Made by a program: the position numbers and the translations under genes. Positions 1 to 7,520 of a DNA stretch of 28,840 bases are shown in pieces (position 1 is the stretch's first letter; the number at the start of each line of letters is the position of its first letter). The stretch covers positions 1 through 28,840 of the forward strand of contig JAEDLN010000007.1 of assembly GCA_016295275.1 (NCBI GenBank). Direction: 5' to 3'. This stretch comes from Kiritimatiellia bacterium. Lineage in GTDB: Bacteria > Verrucomicrobiota > Kiritimatiellia > RFP12 > UBA3636. The notes beneath the pieces were generated by a model. It was not told the origin of the DNA, ran no database searches, and worked only from the letters and a program-made list of their open reading frames with translations.

Positions 1-160
1 GGTGGCGAGCCGCCACGGGCAATGGCGCGGCGGCGCGAGCCGGGAGGGTGGGGAATCCCCACGGGCGGTTGCGGCCAAGCATCGCGCCCTACCGCCAAGC
101 CGCACGGCGAGGGCGCACGGGCAATGGCGCGGCAGGGGGGGGGACGTTGTGAGGGGCGAA
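1..160. repeat. GC-rich hairpin island A (left edge, probably cut by the window)
   Basis: Non-coding GC-rich sequence made of short inverted repeats. Positions 2-7 and 11-16 form GTGGCG/CGCCAC around an AGC loop. Positions 48-53 and 57-62 form GTGGGG/CCCCAC around AAT. Positions 84-90 and 110-116 form GCGCCCT/AGGGCGC. The same modules recur at 2320-3240, 15297-15500, 19672-19740 and 28700-28840. Open frames cross it only because it is GC-rich; none has a recognisable domain. Confidence 0.8.
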
Positions 161-180
161 AGGCTTCGCTTGTCTTGCGA

Positions 181-214
181 AAAAAAAAAACAGGCATCCG
201 TTGTCGGATGCCTG
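181..214 (-). terminator. Rho-independent terminator of the coiled-coil/lipoprotein operon
   Basis: Read on the minus strand, a perfect 10-bp stem (CAGGCATCCG with CGGATGCCTG, positions 191-200 and 205-214) closes a 4-nt loop and is followed at once by a run of at least ten T residues (181-190). It begins 9 bases after the stop codon of the small lipoprotein gene. This is the clearest terminator in the window. Confidence 0.95.
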
Positions 215-223
215 TTGAGCGAG

Positions 224-388
224 TTATTGGTTCAACATGGACGAAGGGATATTCGGTGCGAGTTCCCATTCATTTGTTTGCGCCCATGGCAAATCGGAGG
301 AGTCCGGATCAGCCATTGCCGCGCAACCGGTCAAGAGGAGCGACAGAGCGCAGGCTGCCAGGAGAAGCCGCCTAGTAGCGGACGACAT
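224..388 (-). CDS. small outer/inner-membrane lipoprotein, 54 aa
   Basis: A very short lipoprotein of unknown function. From the ATG at 388 it has a positively charged start (SSATRR), a hydrophobic stretch of about 15 residues and a lipobox LLTGC, so Cys is expected to be lipidated and to become residue 1 of a mature peptide of about 34 residues. The mature part is acidic and tryptophan-containing, with no known domain. The start is supported by a strong GGAGG ribosome-binding site 7 bases upstream. The longer reading frame that opens 16 codons earlier lacks a signal-like N-terminus. The gene overlaps the 3' end of the upstream coiled-coil gene by 17 bases, so the two are probably translated in a coupled way, and a perfect terminator follows. 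The short size alone would make it doubtful; RBS, lipobox and terminator together make it credible. Confidence 0.75.
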   Translation of the reverse strand: MSSATRRLLLAACALSLLLTGCAAMADPDSSDLPWAQTNEWELAPNIPSSMLNQ

Positions 389-1475
389 CGCCAACCTCCA
401 CGGGAGTCTGCTCCCAACCGAAGATATTATCGGCAATCGTCTTACCCTTTTCGTTTGGCGGATTCGTAATCCGGATACGGGTCACGATGATTTCCGTATC
501 GCCGGTTTTACGATAGACCATCATTTCGACCGGAGCAAAATCGCCGGAGGTGATTTCCTTGACAGTCTCTTCGTTCAACTGGACGATAACGAATGCGTCT
601 TCTTTTTCGACGCGTGTAATGACGCCCTTGTCACCCGGTGCGAGAAGGATATCGCCCTTGCCTTTGCCGCTTACGCCGGAGCTGCGAGAGCCTTCGCCGT
701 GATCGACGCTCAAGCGGGTGATTTCCTCTTTCAGCTGTGCGATCGTCGCATTGAGGCTTTGAATTTCCTGATCGCGTTCGGCGATGGTATTCGTGAGGGA
801 GTTGTTTTGATCCTGCAAATCGTCTTTTTCGCGGTTGACGCGTGCGATCTCGGCGTCTTTCTGGACGATTGTATCTTCAAGAGAGGTGATTTTCTCTTTC
901 AGCGTCTTGATTTCGGCGAGGTTCGCACGGCGCAGACGCTTCTCTTCGTTGAGCAGTTCGGCGACCTCTTCGAGTTTCTCGCGAACGGCAATCAATTGGT
1001 TGCGGGTCTGTCCCAACAGCGTGTACTGCTCCTTGGCGCGTTCGGCGACCTTTTTGATGACCTCGGACATTGTTCCCGGGCCTTCCGTTGCGGGGAGACC
1101 GCGATGATCGAGGACGGGCTTTCCGTCGGGTCCCATCTTGTAGTACCGGGAGAGTTCCTCTGCGGAGACGATGATCCGCTCCTCTGCGGAGGCTTCGAGT
1201 TTGTCCTCATAGGATTCCCAGAAATCGCTTTCGGCGGGAGCGTCGAGCGGACGATCCGTCACTTCATCAATATCCCACGAGGTGTGGGTCGCGGGATCGG
1301 TTGCTTCCGGCGCGGCCTTCTCGATTGTGGATGCCAGTTCGATGACAGCTCTTTCGAGTTTGCTTGTACGCCCGATCAACAACTCTCGTTTTTGGAAGTT
1401 TGCCAATCCGAAAATGAAAGCCGGGATGGTGAGAAGAAAGAGAAAGACGGTGAGAACTTTGAGCAGTTTACCCAT
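372..1475 (-). CDS. membrane-anchored coiled-coil protein with C-terminal small beta domain
   Basis: A 367-residue protein that I recognise only by architecture. Residues 1-28 are a short basic start and one transmembrane helix. Residues 60-150 are polar. Residues about 153-265 form a long heptad-rich coiled coil (repeated LxEI/LxxxI patterns). The last 90 residues look like a small beta-barrel of the kind often found at the end of PVC coiled-coil proteins (phrases such as GVITRVEKEDAFVIVQL and VEVGDVVRY). The coiled coil is presumably extracytoplasmic. The start at 1475 is chosen over upstream in-frame starts because it directly precedes the transmembrane helix, has an AGGA motif 7 bases upstream and lies about 48 bases downstream of a strong promoter. 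It is the first gene of a two-gene operon with the small lipoprotein. The function is unknown; a role in envelope structure is inference. Confidence 0.75.
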   Translation of the reverse strand: MGKLLKVLTVFLFLLTIPAFIFGLANFQKRELLIGRTSKLERAVIELASTIEKAAPEATDPATHTSWDIDEVTDRPLDAPAESDFWESYEDKLEASAEERIIVSAEELSRYYKMGPDGKPVLDHRGLPATEGPGTMSEVIKKVAERAKEQYTLLGQTRNQLIAVREKLEEVAELLNEEKRLRRANLAEIKTLKEKITSLEDTIVQKDAEIARVNREKDDLQDQNNSLTNTIAERDQEIQSLNATIAQLKEEITRLSVDHGEGSRSSGVSGKGKGDILLAPGDKGVITRVEKEDAFVIVQLNEETVKEITSGDFAPVEMMVYRKTGDTEIIVTRIRITNPPNEKGKTIADNIFGWEQTPVEVGDVVRY

Positions 1476-1529
1476 GGGAAATCCTAGTTTTGGGGACGAA
1501 GAGACGAAACGGCTACGTCCATTGCGGCG

Positions 1530-1558
1530 AGTATAGCCTAAATCGGCTGATGAATCAA
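1530..1558 (-). promoter_or_regulatory. sigma-70-type promoter of the coiled-coil/lipoprotein operon
   Basis: On the minus strand, TTGATT (1553-1558) is separated by exactly 17 bases from TATACT (1530-1535). Transcription would start near 1523, giving a leader of about 48 bases before the ATG at 1475. The two boxes match the consensus at 4/6 (-35) and 5/6 (-10) positions. Confidence 0.75.
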
Positions 1559-1593
1559 CCTGAAAAAAGCGGAGGGTGGAAACGGGGGAAAGA

Positions 1594-2286
1594 TCATTCG
1601 ATCGAGACGGGGGAAATACCCTCGATTTTCTGAAGGATTGCCAAAACATTCATTGGCTTGGAGAGGTTCGAACGTACGGAGAATTGCACATTCATGCGTT
1701 CTCCCGTTCCGGTTTTTGCCTGTGTGACGGAATACGCCGTCATGATGGCTCCGGCCTTTTCCAGACTTTCCAGTGCCTGCATGGCGGCTTGGCGGGAGAT
1801 TGCATCGAAGACGATTCGGGTATCGTATTTTGTGCTGCCGATATCGCGATCGATAAAGACGAAGATTTCGAGACCGGCCAAGGCGAGGATGGTTGCGAGA
1901 AAGGAGGTCAGGTAGAGACCGCCGGCGGCGGCGCAGCCGATGGCAGCGGTTACCCAGATGGAAGCGGCGGTGGTCAGTCCGACGATGGAGCGGCGATGAA
2001 GCACGATGGTACCGGCGCCGATGAAGCCGATTCCGCAGACGATTTGGGAAGCCATTCGGGAAACGTCTATGCGGGGATCGATCGGCAATCCGGTTTTCGG
2101 CAAGGTTTGGAGTGCGGAGAGAAAACCGTATTGCGAGACGAGCATGAAGAGGGCGGAGCCCAGGGCGACGAGAAAGTGCGTACGCAGACCGGCGCCTTTT
2201 GCGCGCAGTTCGCGTTCGAGGCCGATGGCGCTGCCGAGGGCGGCTGCCAAGAGAAGGCGTAATGCCAAAGACAATTCCAGATTCAT
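1594..2286 (-). CDS. mgtC: MgtC/SapB family membrane protein
   Basis: A 230-residue polytopic inner-membrane protein of the MgtC/SapB family. Family hallmarks are visible: the N-terminal segment GSAIGLERELRAKGAGLRTH (about residues 18-37), GIGFIGAGTI (about 86-95) and GLTTAASIWVTAAIG (about 103-117). About five hydrophobic helices are followed by a soluble C-terminal domain of about 80 residues (from residue 150), as in longer family members. Known MgtC proteins help cells grow at low magnesium and, in pathogens, inside macrophages; in free-living or commensal bacteria the role is less clear and no substrate can be read from the sequence. The gene stands alone and is transcribed away from ftsK. 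There is no ribosome-binding site upstream of the ATG. A strong promoter ends six bases before the ATG, so the mRNA is probably leaderless. Confidence 0.93.
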   Translation of the reverse strand: MNLELSLALRLLLAAALGSAIGLERELRAKGAGLRTHFLVALGSALFMLVSQYGFLSALQTLPKTGLPIDPRIDVSRMASQIVCGIGFIGAGTIVLHRRSIVGLTTAASIWVTAAIGCAAAGGLYLTSFLATILALAGLEIFVFIDRDIGSTKYDTRIVFDAISRQAAMQALESLEKAGAIMTAYSVTQAKTGTGERMNVQFSVRSNLSKPMNVLAILQKIEGISPVSIE

Positions 2287-2292
2287 GCGTTG

Positions 2293-2321
2293 AATATACT
2301 GCTCTTTTCCGGCTTTCGCAA
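2293..2321 (-). promoter_or_regulatory. promoter of mgtC, predicted to give a leaderless mRNA
   Basis: Minus strand: TTGCGA (2316-2321), 17-base spacer, TATATT (2293-2298). Only six bases separate the -10 box from the ATG at 2286, so the expected start of transcription coincides with the A of the start codon. This fits the absence of any Shine-Dalgarno motif. Confidence 0.7.
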
Positions 2322-2364
2322 CTGTTGGCCGCGGGCCGGGAGGCCGGGAGGCCGGGTGGCGCGA

Positions 2365-2452
2365 GCCGGGAGGCCCGGCGACCGATGGGCGCGGGCCGGG
2401 AGACCCGGCGGCCGATGGCGCGGGCCGGGAGGCCCGGCGGCCGATGGCGCGG
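2365..2452. repeat. tandem array of a 29-30 base unit, three copies
   Basis: Three adjacent units start at 2365, 2395 and 2424. Each opens with GCCGGG, a 3-base loop (AGG or AGA) and CCCGGC, followed by a spacer resembling GGCCGATGGCGCG. Single copies of the same unit occur at 3147, 19692 and 28704. Confidence 0.85.
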
Positions 2453-2526
2453 CATTACCGCGCCAAAACGACGGGGCGCGGCGAGGGGGCGAGCGTGGTG
2501 CGCACGGTGCGGGGACGCGGAAATTT

Positions 2527-2582
2527 TGAACACAAAGGGGCACAAAGAGCGAAGGGACGGGATGTATAGAAGCACAAAGACC
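2527..2582 (-). repeat. CTTTGTG-type short repeat element
   Basis: Read on the minus strand this AT-richer insert within the GC-rich island carries CTTTGTG three times (CTTTGTGC, CTTTGTGCCC, CTTTGTGTTC), with CCCTTCG between them. Similar CTTTGTG-repeat segments recur in intergenic DNA of many environmental bacteria, as I recall; their role is not known to me. It codes for nothing recognisable. Confidence 0.45.
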
Positions 2583-3258
2583 AGGAGGTGGCGCGCCGCC
2601 ACGGGGCGAGTGGCGAGCCACTACGGGGCGGTAAGCCACCGCGTGCGATGCGCGTGGGCAATGCGCGTGCGAATATTGCGTGGGTAAAAGGCGGCGCGAT
2701 CATGACATCGCGCCGGGTGCGCGGCCCTGCCGCGCACCGTGCCGCGGACAGAGCCGCGGCATGCAAAACTCTCAGCGTGTGCTACTTGCCAAGCCGCGCA
2801 CCGCGGTGGCGAGCCGGTGGGGTGCGCGAGGGGCGCGGGGTGTGAGGGGCGAAGCCGCGTACCGCGCCGAGGCGCGGCGGCGCGAGCCGGGAGGGTGGGG
2901 AACCCCCACGGTCGGTGGCGGCCAAGCATCGCACCCTGCCGCAACGGGACCGCACCACAGCGCACGGGCAAGTGCGCACGATGCCAAGCCGCGCACCGCG
3001 CCGTGGCGCGGCGGCGCGATGAGGACATCGCGCCCTACCGCCAAGCCGCACGAGCGGTGCGCACGGCAACGGGACCGTACCACGGGGCGCGGCGACGGGG
3101 CACGCGTGGTGGCGCGGCGAGGGGGCGCGCGGCGAGGGGGCGTGCGGCCGGGAGACCCGGCAGCCGATGGCGCGACGTACCGCGCCAAAACGAGGGGCAC
3201 GCGTGGTGGGGCGCGGCGAGGGGAGCGTGGGGGGGATTTGTGCGGGGGTGTGTCAAGG

Positions 3259-3288
3259 TTGCTTTACATAGGGGGTATTTGCTAGAAT
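3259..3288 (+). promoter_or_regulatory. probable promoter of ftsK and following genes
   Basis: TTGCTT (3259-3264), 18-base spacer, TAGAAT (3283-3288), with the GTG start of ftsK about 34 bases beyond the expected transcription start. It lies just outside the right edge of hairpin island B. TAGAAT is also the -10 box proposed for lspA and for the TSP3/lysozyme-like gene. Confidence 0.55.
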
Positions 3289-3328
3289 GAGGCTGTATTT
3301 CCAATCGGATTTTATCGGGTAGGAGCAA

Positions 3329-6022
3329 GTGGAAACGGAAAGCATGGAAGAGACTCTTCACGACGAACCACCATCGGCCTTTTGGCGGATGGCGGCCTTT
3401 GTTTTCCTCTTGCTTTCGATTGCCTCTCTGCTTTCGCTTTTTTCGTATCAGGCGACGGACATTCCCGCGCTTTGTGCGCCGACGTTGACATCGGCCAATT
3501 GGCTAGGGCGCGGCGGCGCCATTTTAGCGTATTGGCTGCTGTTGTTTTTTGGGATTCCGGCGTATGTTTTGCCGATTTTGTTTGCGTGGCTGGGGCTTTA
3601 TCCGATTTTTGGAAAGTCCTTGCATTGGCGTCCGTTGTGGGCTGTAACGGGGCTGTTCTGTGTTTGTGCGCTCTTTGAGTGTCTGAACGGCGTTTTGGCG
3701 GATTTTCTCCGTTCGGACGCGCTCAACATTGCGCCGAATGCCGGCGGTTGCATCGGGTATTTGCTGAATGGTCCGGAGACATTGATTCCGGGGTGGATCG
3801 GGTTCCGTGGGACGGCGGTGATTTACGGTATTCTGTTAGCCGTTTCGATTTTGCTGCTGATCGGTCCGCGCAATTTGGCGAGATGGTGGAAGCAGTGGTG
3901 GCGCAGGCGGAGAGAGTTGCGCACGGAGGCGGAAGAGCATGCGATCTACTGCCTGACGGATCTCGAGGCCGACGAGAAGCGGCTCAAGAAATCGCGGAAG
4001 CTTTTTTCTTCGGCGAAGGCGGAAGACGGCTTTTTGCCTCCGGAGGAATCGACGGAGGAAGAGGAAGATCGGCAGGATTCGGGCGAACCGGAGCCGACGG
4101 TCTCGGAGCGGCGCAAGCTCAAGCGCGAGGAAGAACGGCAGGAGCAGGAGCGTCTCAAAGCCGAGCGGGCTGCGGAGAAGGCGCGACTCAAGGCCGAAAA
4201 GGCCCGACTCAAGGCGGAGAAAGCGGCGGCAAAGGCGGCGGAAAAGGAAGCCAGGAAGCGCCGGGACGAATTTATCTTCGAGGATGACGATGATGCGGCT
4301 GCTTCGGCTCCGGCGGCGCAGGAAGGGGCCGTTTCCGGGAAAACGGCGGACGCGGTGCCGCCGTCTGCGTCGGATGTTGCGAAGTCGGCTCCGGCGCCCT
4401 CGGTTGGGCTTTCACCGGTCAAGCTGACGATTTCGCCGGATTCGTCTTTCTCGTCGCCCGCCTTCCGGGTGCCGGCCATTTCCGATGTGTTGCGCGAGCA
4501 ACCGCCGGAGAGCTCCTTCGACAATGAGAAAGAGAAGCAGGAGCGGAGTGCGGTCATTACGGAAACCCTGCGGCAGTTCAATGTCCAGGGAGAGATCACC
4601 AATGTCATTTGCGGGCCTGTGATCACCCGTTACGAGTACAAGCCTGCGGCGGGCGTCCGAGTCGATCGCATCAGCAGTTTCCACCACAATTTGCAGATGG
4701 AGCTGCGGGCTCGTTCGTTACGTATCATCGCGCCGATTCCGGGCAAAGACGTCGTTGGCTTTGAAGTTCCGAACATTCATCGGCGTCCGGTTCCGTTCCG
4801 GGGCATTGCGGAGACGCCGGAGTGGGATACGGCCTGCCGGAAGATGGCCATTCCGATGTTGCTCGGGCGCGACATTGACGGAGAGCCTGTGATTGCCGAT
4901 TTGGCGAAAATGCCGCACATGATTGTCGCGGGTCAGACGGGCGCCGGCAAATCCGTCTGTCTGAATTCGATCCTATGCGGGTTGTTGCTGTCCCGGACGC
5001 CGGAGCAGTTGCGGCTTGTGTTGGTCGATCCGAAGATGGTCGAATTCACGCCGTATGTGGATTTGCCGCATTTGGTTGTTCCGGTCATTACGGAAGCTCC
5101 CAAGGTAGCGGTCTGCCTGCAGTGGGCGATTGACGAGATGAACAAGCGGTTGCGGCTTTTCAAGGATGTCGGCGTTCGAAACATTACGAGTTACAACAGT
5201 CGTCCCTCATTCCGGCAAGCTTCCTTCTTCGGAGACGAGGACGATGCGTCGGAGCCGCCGGCCAAGTTGCCGTACATTGTCATTGTGATTGACGAAATGT
5301 CGGATTTGATGATGCAGTCCGGCAATGACGTCGAGCCTCGCGTCGTCCGTTTGGCGCAGCTTGCGCGAGCGGTCGGCATTCACCTTATTTTGGCGACGCA
5401 GCGTCCGGACGTCACGGTCATCACGGGGCTTATCAAGGCGAACTTTCCGGCTCGTGTCGCGTTCCGTGTCACGAGCACGACGAACTCCATTACGATTCTC
5501 GACTCCGGCGGCGCCGAATCATTGATCGGGCAAGGCGACATGCTCTTTCTGAATCCTTCCGCCAGCAATCCGGTCCGTGCGCAGGGTTGTTGGATTGAGG
5601 ATGAAGACATTGCCACGATTACGAAATTCTATCGTGACCAGGGCGAGCCCGCCTACATTCCCGAGATCAAAGAAAAATTGGATCGGATCAAGGTAAAATC
5701 CTTCAGCGACCGACCGATCAAAGGGATCGAGGAGGAAGGCGACGACGGTGAAAGCGGCGACGGCGGCGATGACGGAGACGAGGCCGATTTGAAGCGTGCC
5801 TTGGACGTCTTCGTCCGGATGCAACGTGCGTCCACCTCGACGCTTCAGCGTGCGCTTCGCATTGGCTATGGCAGGGCGGCTCGCATTGTCGACGAGTTGG
5901 AAGCCCGCGGGTGTATCGGACCTGCAAAAGGTTCGGCGCCGCGTGAAGTTTTGCGTGCCACGCTAACCGATGACGGAGCCGATGCCGCATCCGGCGACGG
6001 ATATTCTCCGGACGACCTATGA
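3329..6022 (+). CDS. ftsK: DNA translocase FtsK
   Basis: An 897-residue hexameric DNA pump of the FtsK/SpoIIIE family that moves chromosome termini across the division septum. The N-terminal 180 residues hold about four transmembrane helices. Residues about 185-380 are a highly charged, Lys/Glu/Ala-rich linker (repeats of KAEKARL). The motor follows, with Walker A GQTGAGKSV near residue 535 and Walker B VIVIDEMSD near residue 650. Residues about 825-885 form the winged-helix gamma domain that reads polar DNA motifs (KRALDVFVRMQRASTSTLQRAL...). The length is normal for the family. The chosen start is GTG at 3329, with AGGAG three bases before it, a short spacing. An in-frame ATG at 3344 is the alternative and would remove five residues. 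It is the first gene of a plus-strand run with the RodZ-like gene 31 bases downstream. Confidence 0.96.
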   Translation: METESMEETLHDEPPSAFWRMAAFVFLLLSIASLLSLFSYQATDIPALCAPTLTSANWLGRGGAILAYWLLLFFGIPAYVLPILFAWLGLYPIFGKSLHWRPLWAVTGLFCVCALFECLNGVLADFLRSDALNIAPNAGGCIGYLLNGPETLIPGWIGFRGTAVIYGILLAVSILLLIGPRNLARWWKQWWRRRRELRTEAEEHAIYCLTDLEADEKRLKKSRKLFSSAKAEDGFLPPEESTEEEEDRQDSGEPEPTVSERRKLKREEERQEQERLKAERAAEKARLKAEKARLKAEKAAAKAAEKEARKRRDEFIFEDDDDAAASAPAAQEGAVSGKTADAVPPSASDVAKSAPAPSVGLSPVKLTISPDSSFSSPAFRVPAISDVLREQPPESSFDNEKEKQERSAVITETLRQFNVQGEITNVICGPVITRYEYKPAAGVRVDRISSFHHNLQMELRARSLRIIAPIPGKDVVGFEVPNIHRRPVPFRGIAETPEWDTACRKMAIPMLLGRDIDGEPVIADLAKMPHMIVAGQTGAGKSVCLNSILCGLLLSRTPEQLRLVLVDPKMVEFTPYVDLPHLVVPVITEAPKVAVCLQWAIDEMNKRLRLFKDVGVRNITSYNSRPSFRQASFFGDEDDASEPPAKLPYIVIVIDEMSDLMMQSGNDVEPRVVRLAQLARAVGIHLILATQRPDVTVITGLIKANFPARVAFRVTSTTNSITILDSGGAESLIGQGDMLFLNPSASNPVRAQGCWIEDEDIATITKFYRDQGEPAYIPEIKEKLDRIKVKSFSDRPIKGIEEEGDDGESGDGGDDGDEADLKRALDVFVRMQRASTSTLQRALRIGYGRAARIVDELEARGCIGPAKGSAPREVLRATLTDDGADAASGDGYSPDDL

Positions 6023-6053
6023 TTTACCGACCTTCTTTGTTTTTACTACTGCC

Positions 6054-7496
6054 ATGATTGGAACTACCTTGCGCGCAGCGCGCGAAGCCCGTCATCTATC
6101 GGTTCGCGACATCAATGTTTCCACGAACATGATGATCAAGCAGATCGAGCAGATCGAGGCCAACGATTTCGACGGTTTTTCGGCACCGGTTTATGCGAAA
6201 GGCTTCATCAAACTGTATGCCAGAGCGGTCGGCATTGATGCAAAGCCTTTGATCGAGGAATACAATCGGATGTTACGGGATGGGGATGCAAAGCCCCGTC
6301 CTCCGGCGGATTTGCCGTTCATCAAGACGTCGATCGAGGGCGACGTGTCGGCTCGGCCGACCGAAGAATCGGCGTCCGGCACCGGGCAGGCGGAACGGGA
6401 GTCCGATCGGGGGGCTGTGGCGGAGGGCGTGAAACCGGAGACGTCCCGCGAACCGGATTTGTTCGATCGGCTGACCGATCCGCAACCGGCGGACGTCAAG
6501 CAAGACAAGTTGGAATCCGGAAAAGGAGAACCTGTCGCGAATCCGGTCGCACTGGAAGCGGGCGGACTGCCCGAGGTTCGCAAGCCGGTTTCGCAGCCTG
6601 TGAAACGGGTAGCGCCTGTCCGGCCCGGTTTCCAACCGCCCGTATTCGAAGTGCCGGCGACGCGGCTTGCGGAGCGTCCGACCTTCACGCCGCCACCGGC
6701 GGCCCGGAAGGAAGGACCCGAGCCCGAGTCGCCGATTTTCCATGCGGCGCCCCATTCGAGCCGTGCCGTCACGCCGGGCGAGTTGCCGAAACCCATTGCA
6801 ACAAAGACGGCACCTTTGGATCTTGGCACGCCCGCCTCCAGTTTCAAGCCGTCGTCTGTTTCGGCGTCGACCTCCGAGGCGCGTCCGGACGGTTCGCTGT
6901 TTGCCCCGGAGACTGGCAGGGAGACGGCTTCGGGGCGGCGGTTCGGCGATCCGCAGCAGTCCGGTCCGGCCGTTCCGGCGGAGTCGGCGTCTTCCGAGAA
7001 ATCGGAAGAGCATTCCTTGCCGGTAAAACGTCTGGCTCCGGATCCGGCGGCGACGGTTCCCGTCACCGATCCGAATCAGCCGGGGCTTTTCCGGTTTTTG
7101 TTTGGAACGATGCGCGATGCCGTTCTTCATTTTTGTGCGACGTGCAAGAAGAAGCTATATGCCTGTGCCGAGCGTCGCGTAGCCGCAAAAGCCCAAGCGG
7201 CCCATCTTCGCAACCATCCGGATCAGTTGTCCGATGCGTCGGTTCAGGCGCCTCGGCTCCGCTTGTCGAAGCGGGGCAAAATTGCCATTGCCGTTGCGTC
7301 CGGTGCGGTGGTTTTGCTGGTGGTTTTGTCGCCGTTCTGTTTCCTATCCGGGCAGCGGGATCCGGAGGCGGGCGAAGCGTCGACTGTCGAGGCCGATGCG
7401 GCTTTTCCGTCCGAGGATGTCGAGCATGTGTCGGAGATTCAGGCTCCCACGACGATTGCGCCCATTCTCAAGGCACCTTATTCCTTTGCCAACTAG
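6054..7496 (+). CDS. RodZ-like HTH membrane protein
   Basis: A 480-residue protein built like the cell-shape factor RodZ. Residues about 4-65 are an Xre-type helix-turn-helix of the HTH_25 kind (GTTLRAAREARHLSVRDI... then QIEQIEANDFDGFSAPVYAKGFIKLYA), the part that in RodZ binds MreB. Residues 80-400 are a long Pro/Ser/Glu-rich linker, probably disordered. Residues about 408-430 are one transmembrane helix preceded by SKRGK. The periplasmic tail is only about 50 residues, so the usual C-terminal beta domain (DUF4115) is missing. The start at 6054 is where family similarity begins; no Shine-Dalgarno motif is present. It follows ftsK closely, consistent with a role in division or elongation, although no mreB is in the window. 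The alternative is a transcriptional regulator anchored to the membrane; RodZ-like is favoured by the architecture. Confidence 0.8.
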   Translation: MIGTTLRAAREARHLSVRDINVSTNMMIKQIEQIEANDFDGFSAPVYAKGFIKLYARAVGIDAKPLIEEYNRMLRDGDAKPRPPADLPFIKTSIEGDVSARPTEESASGTGQAERESDRGAVAEGVKPETSREPDLFDRLTDPQPADVKQDKLESGKGEPVANPVALEAGGLPEVRKPVSQPVKRVAPVRPGFQPPVFEVPATRLAERPTFTPPPAARKEGPEPESPIFHAAPHSSRAVTPGELPKPIATKTAPLDLGTPASSFKPSSVSASTSEARPDGSLFAPETGRETASGRRFGDPQQSGPAVPAESASSEKSEEHSLPVKRLAPDPAATVPVTDPNQPGLFRFLFGTMRDAVLHFCATCKKKLYACAERRVAAKAQAAHLRNHPDQLSDASVQAPRLRLSKRGKIAIAVASGAVVLLVVLSPFCFLSGQRDPEAGEASTVEADAAFPSEDVEHVSEIQAPTTIAPILKAPYSFAN

Positions 7497-7520
7497 CGAT
7501 TTTGCATTTTTCATTTTGAT

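Larger units (their letters stand above)
2322..3240. repeat. GC-rich hairpin island B, about 0.9 kb, non-coding
   Basis: The whole space between the mgtC and ftsK promoters is GC-rich, hairpin-dense DNA. It contains a tandem array of 29-30 base units (2365-2452), each with GCCGGG/CCCGGC stems. Further stems are GTGGCG/CGCCAC at 2588-2602, GGCGCGAT/ATCGCGCC at 2693-2714, CCGCGCC/GGCGCGG at 2862-2877 and 2996-3011, GTGGGG/CCCCAC at 2895-2909, GGCGCGATG/CATCGCGCC at 3013-3034 and GCCGGG/CCCGGC at 3147-3161. Frames stay open across it in several phases, but the translations are Arg/Ala/Gly/Pro-rich, have no domain and are not shared between copies. A different short element (CTTTGTG repeats) sits at about 2527-2582. 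Confidence 0.85.

Noticed and set aside
2322..3240. CRISPR array
   Set aside because: The repeats are short hairpins with irregular spacing and no unique spacers of constant length; no cas gene is in the window.
2680..3290. Two long overlapping Arg/Ala-rich frames in hairpin island B
   Set aside because: Several phases are open at once because the DNA is GC-rich and repetitive; no domain, no RBS, and the repeat copies do not keep a reading frame.
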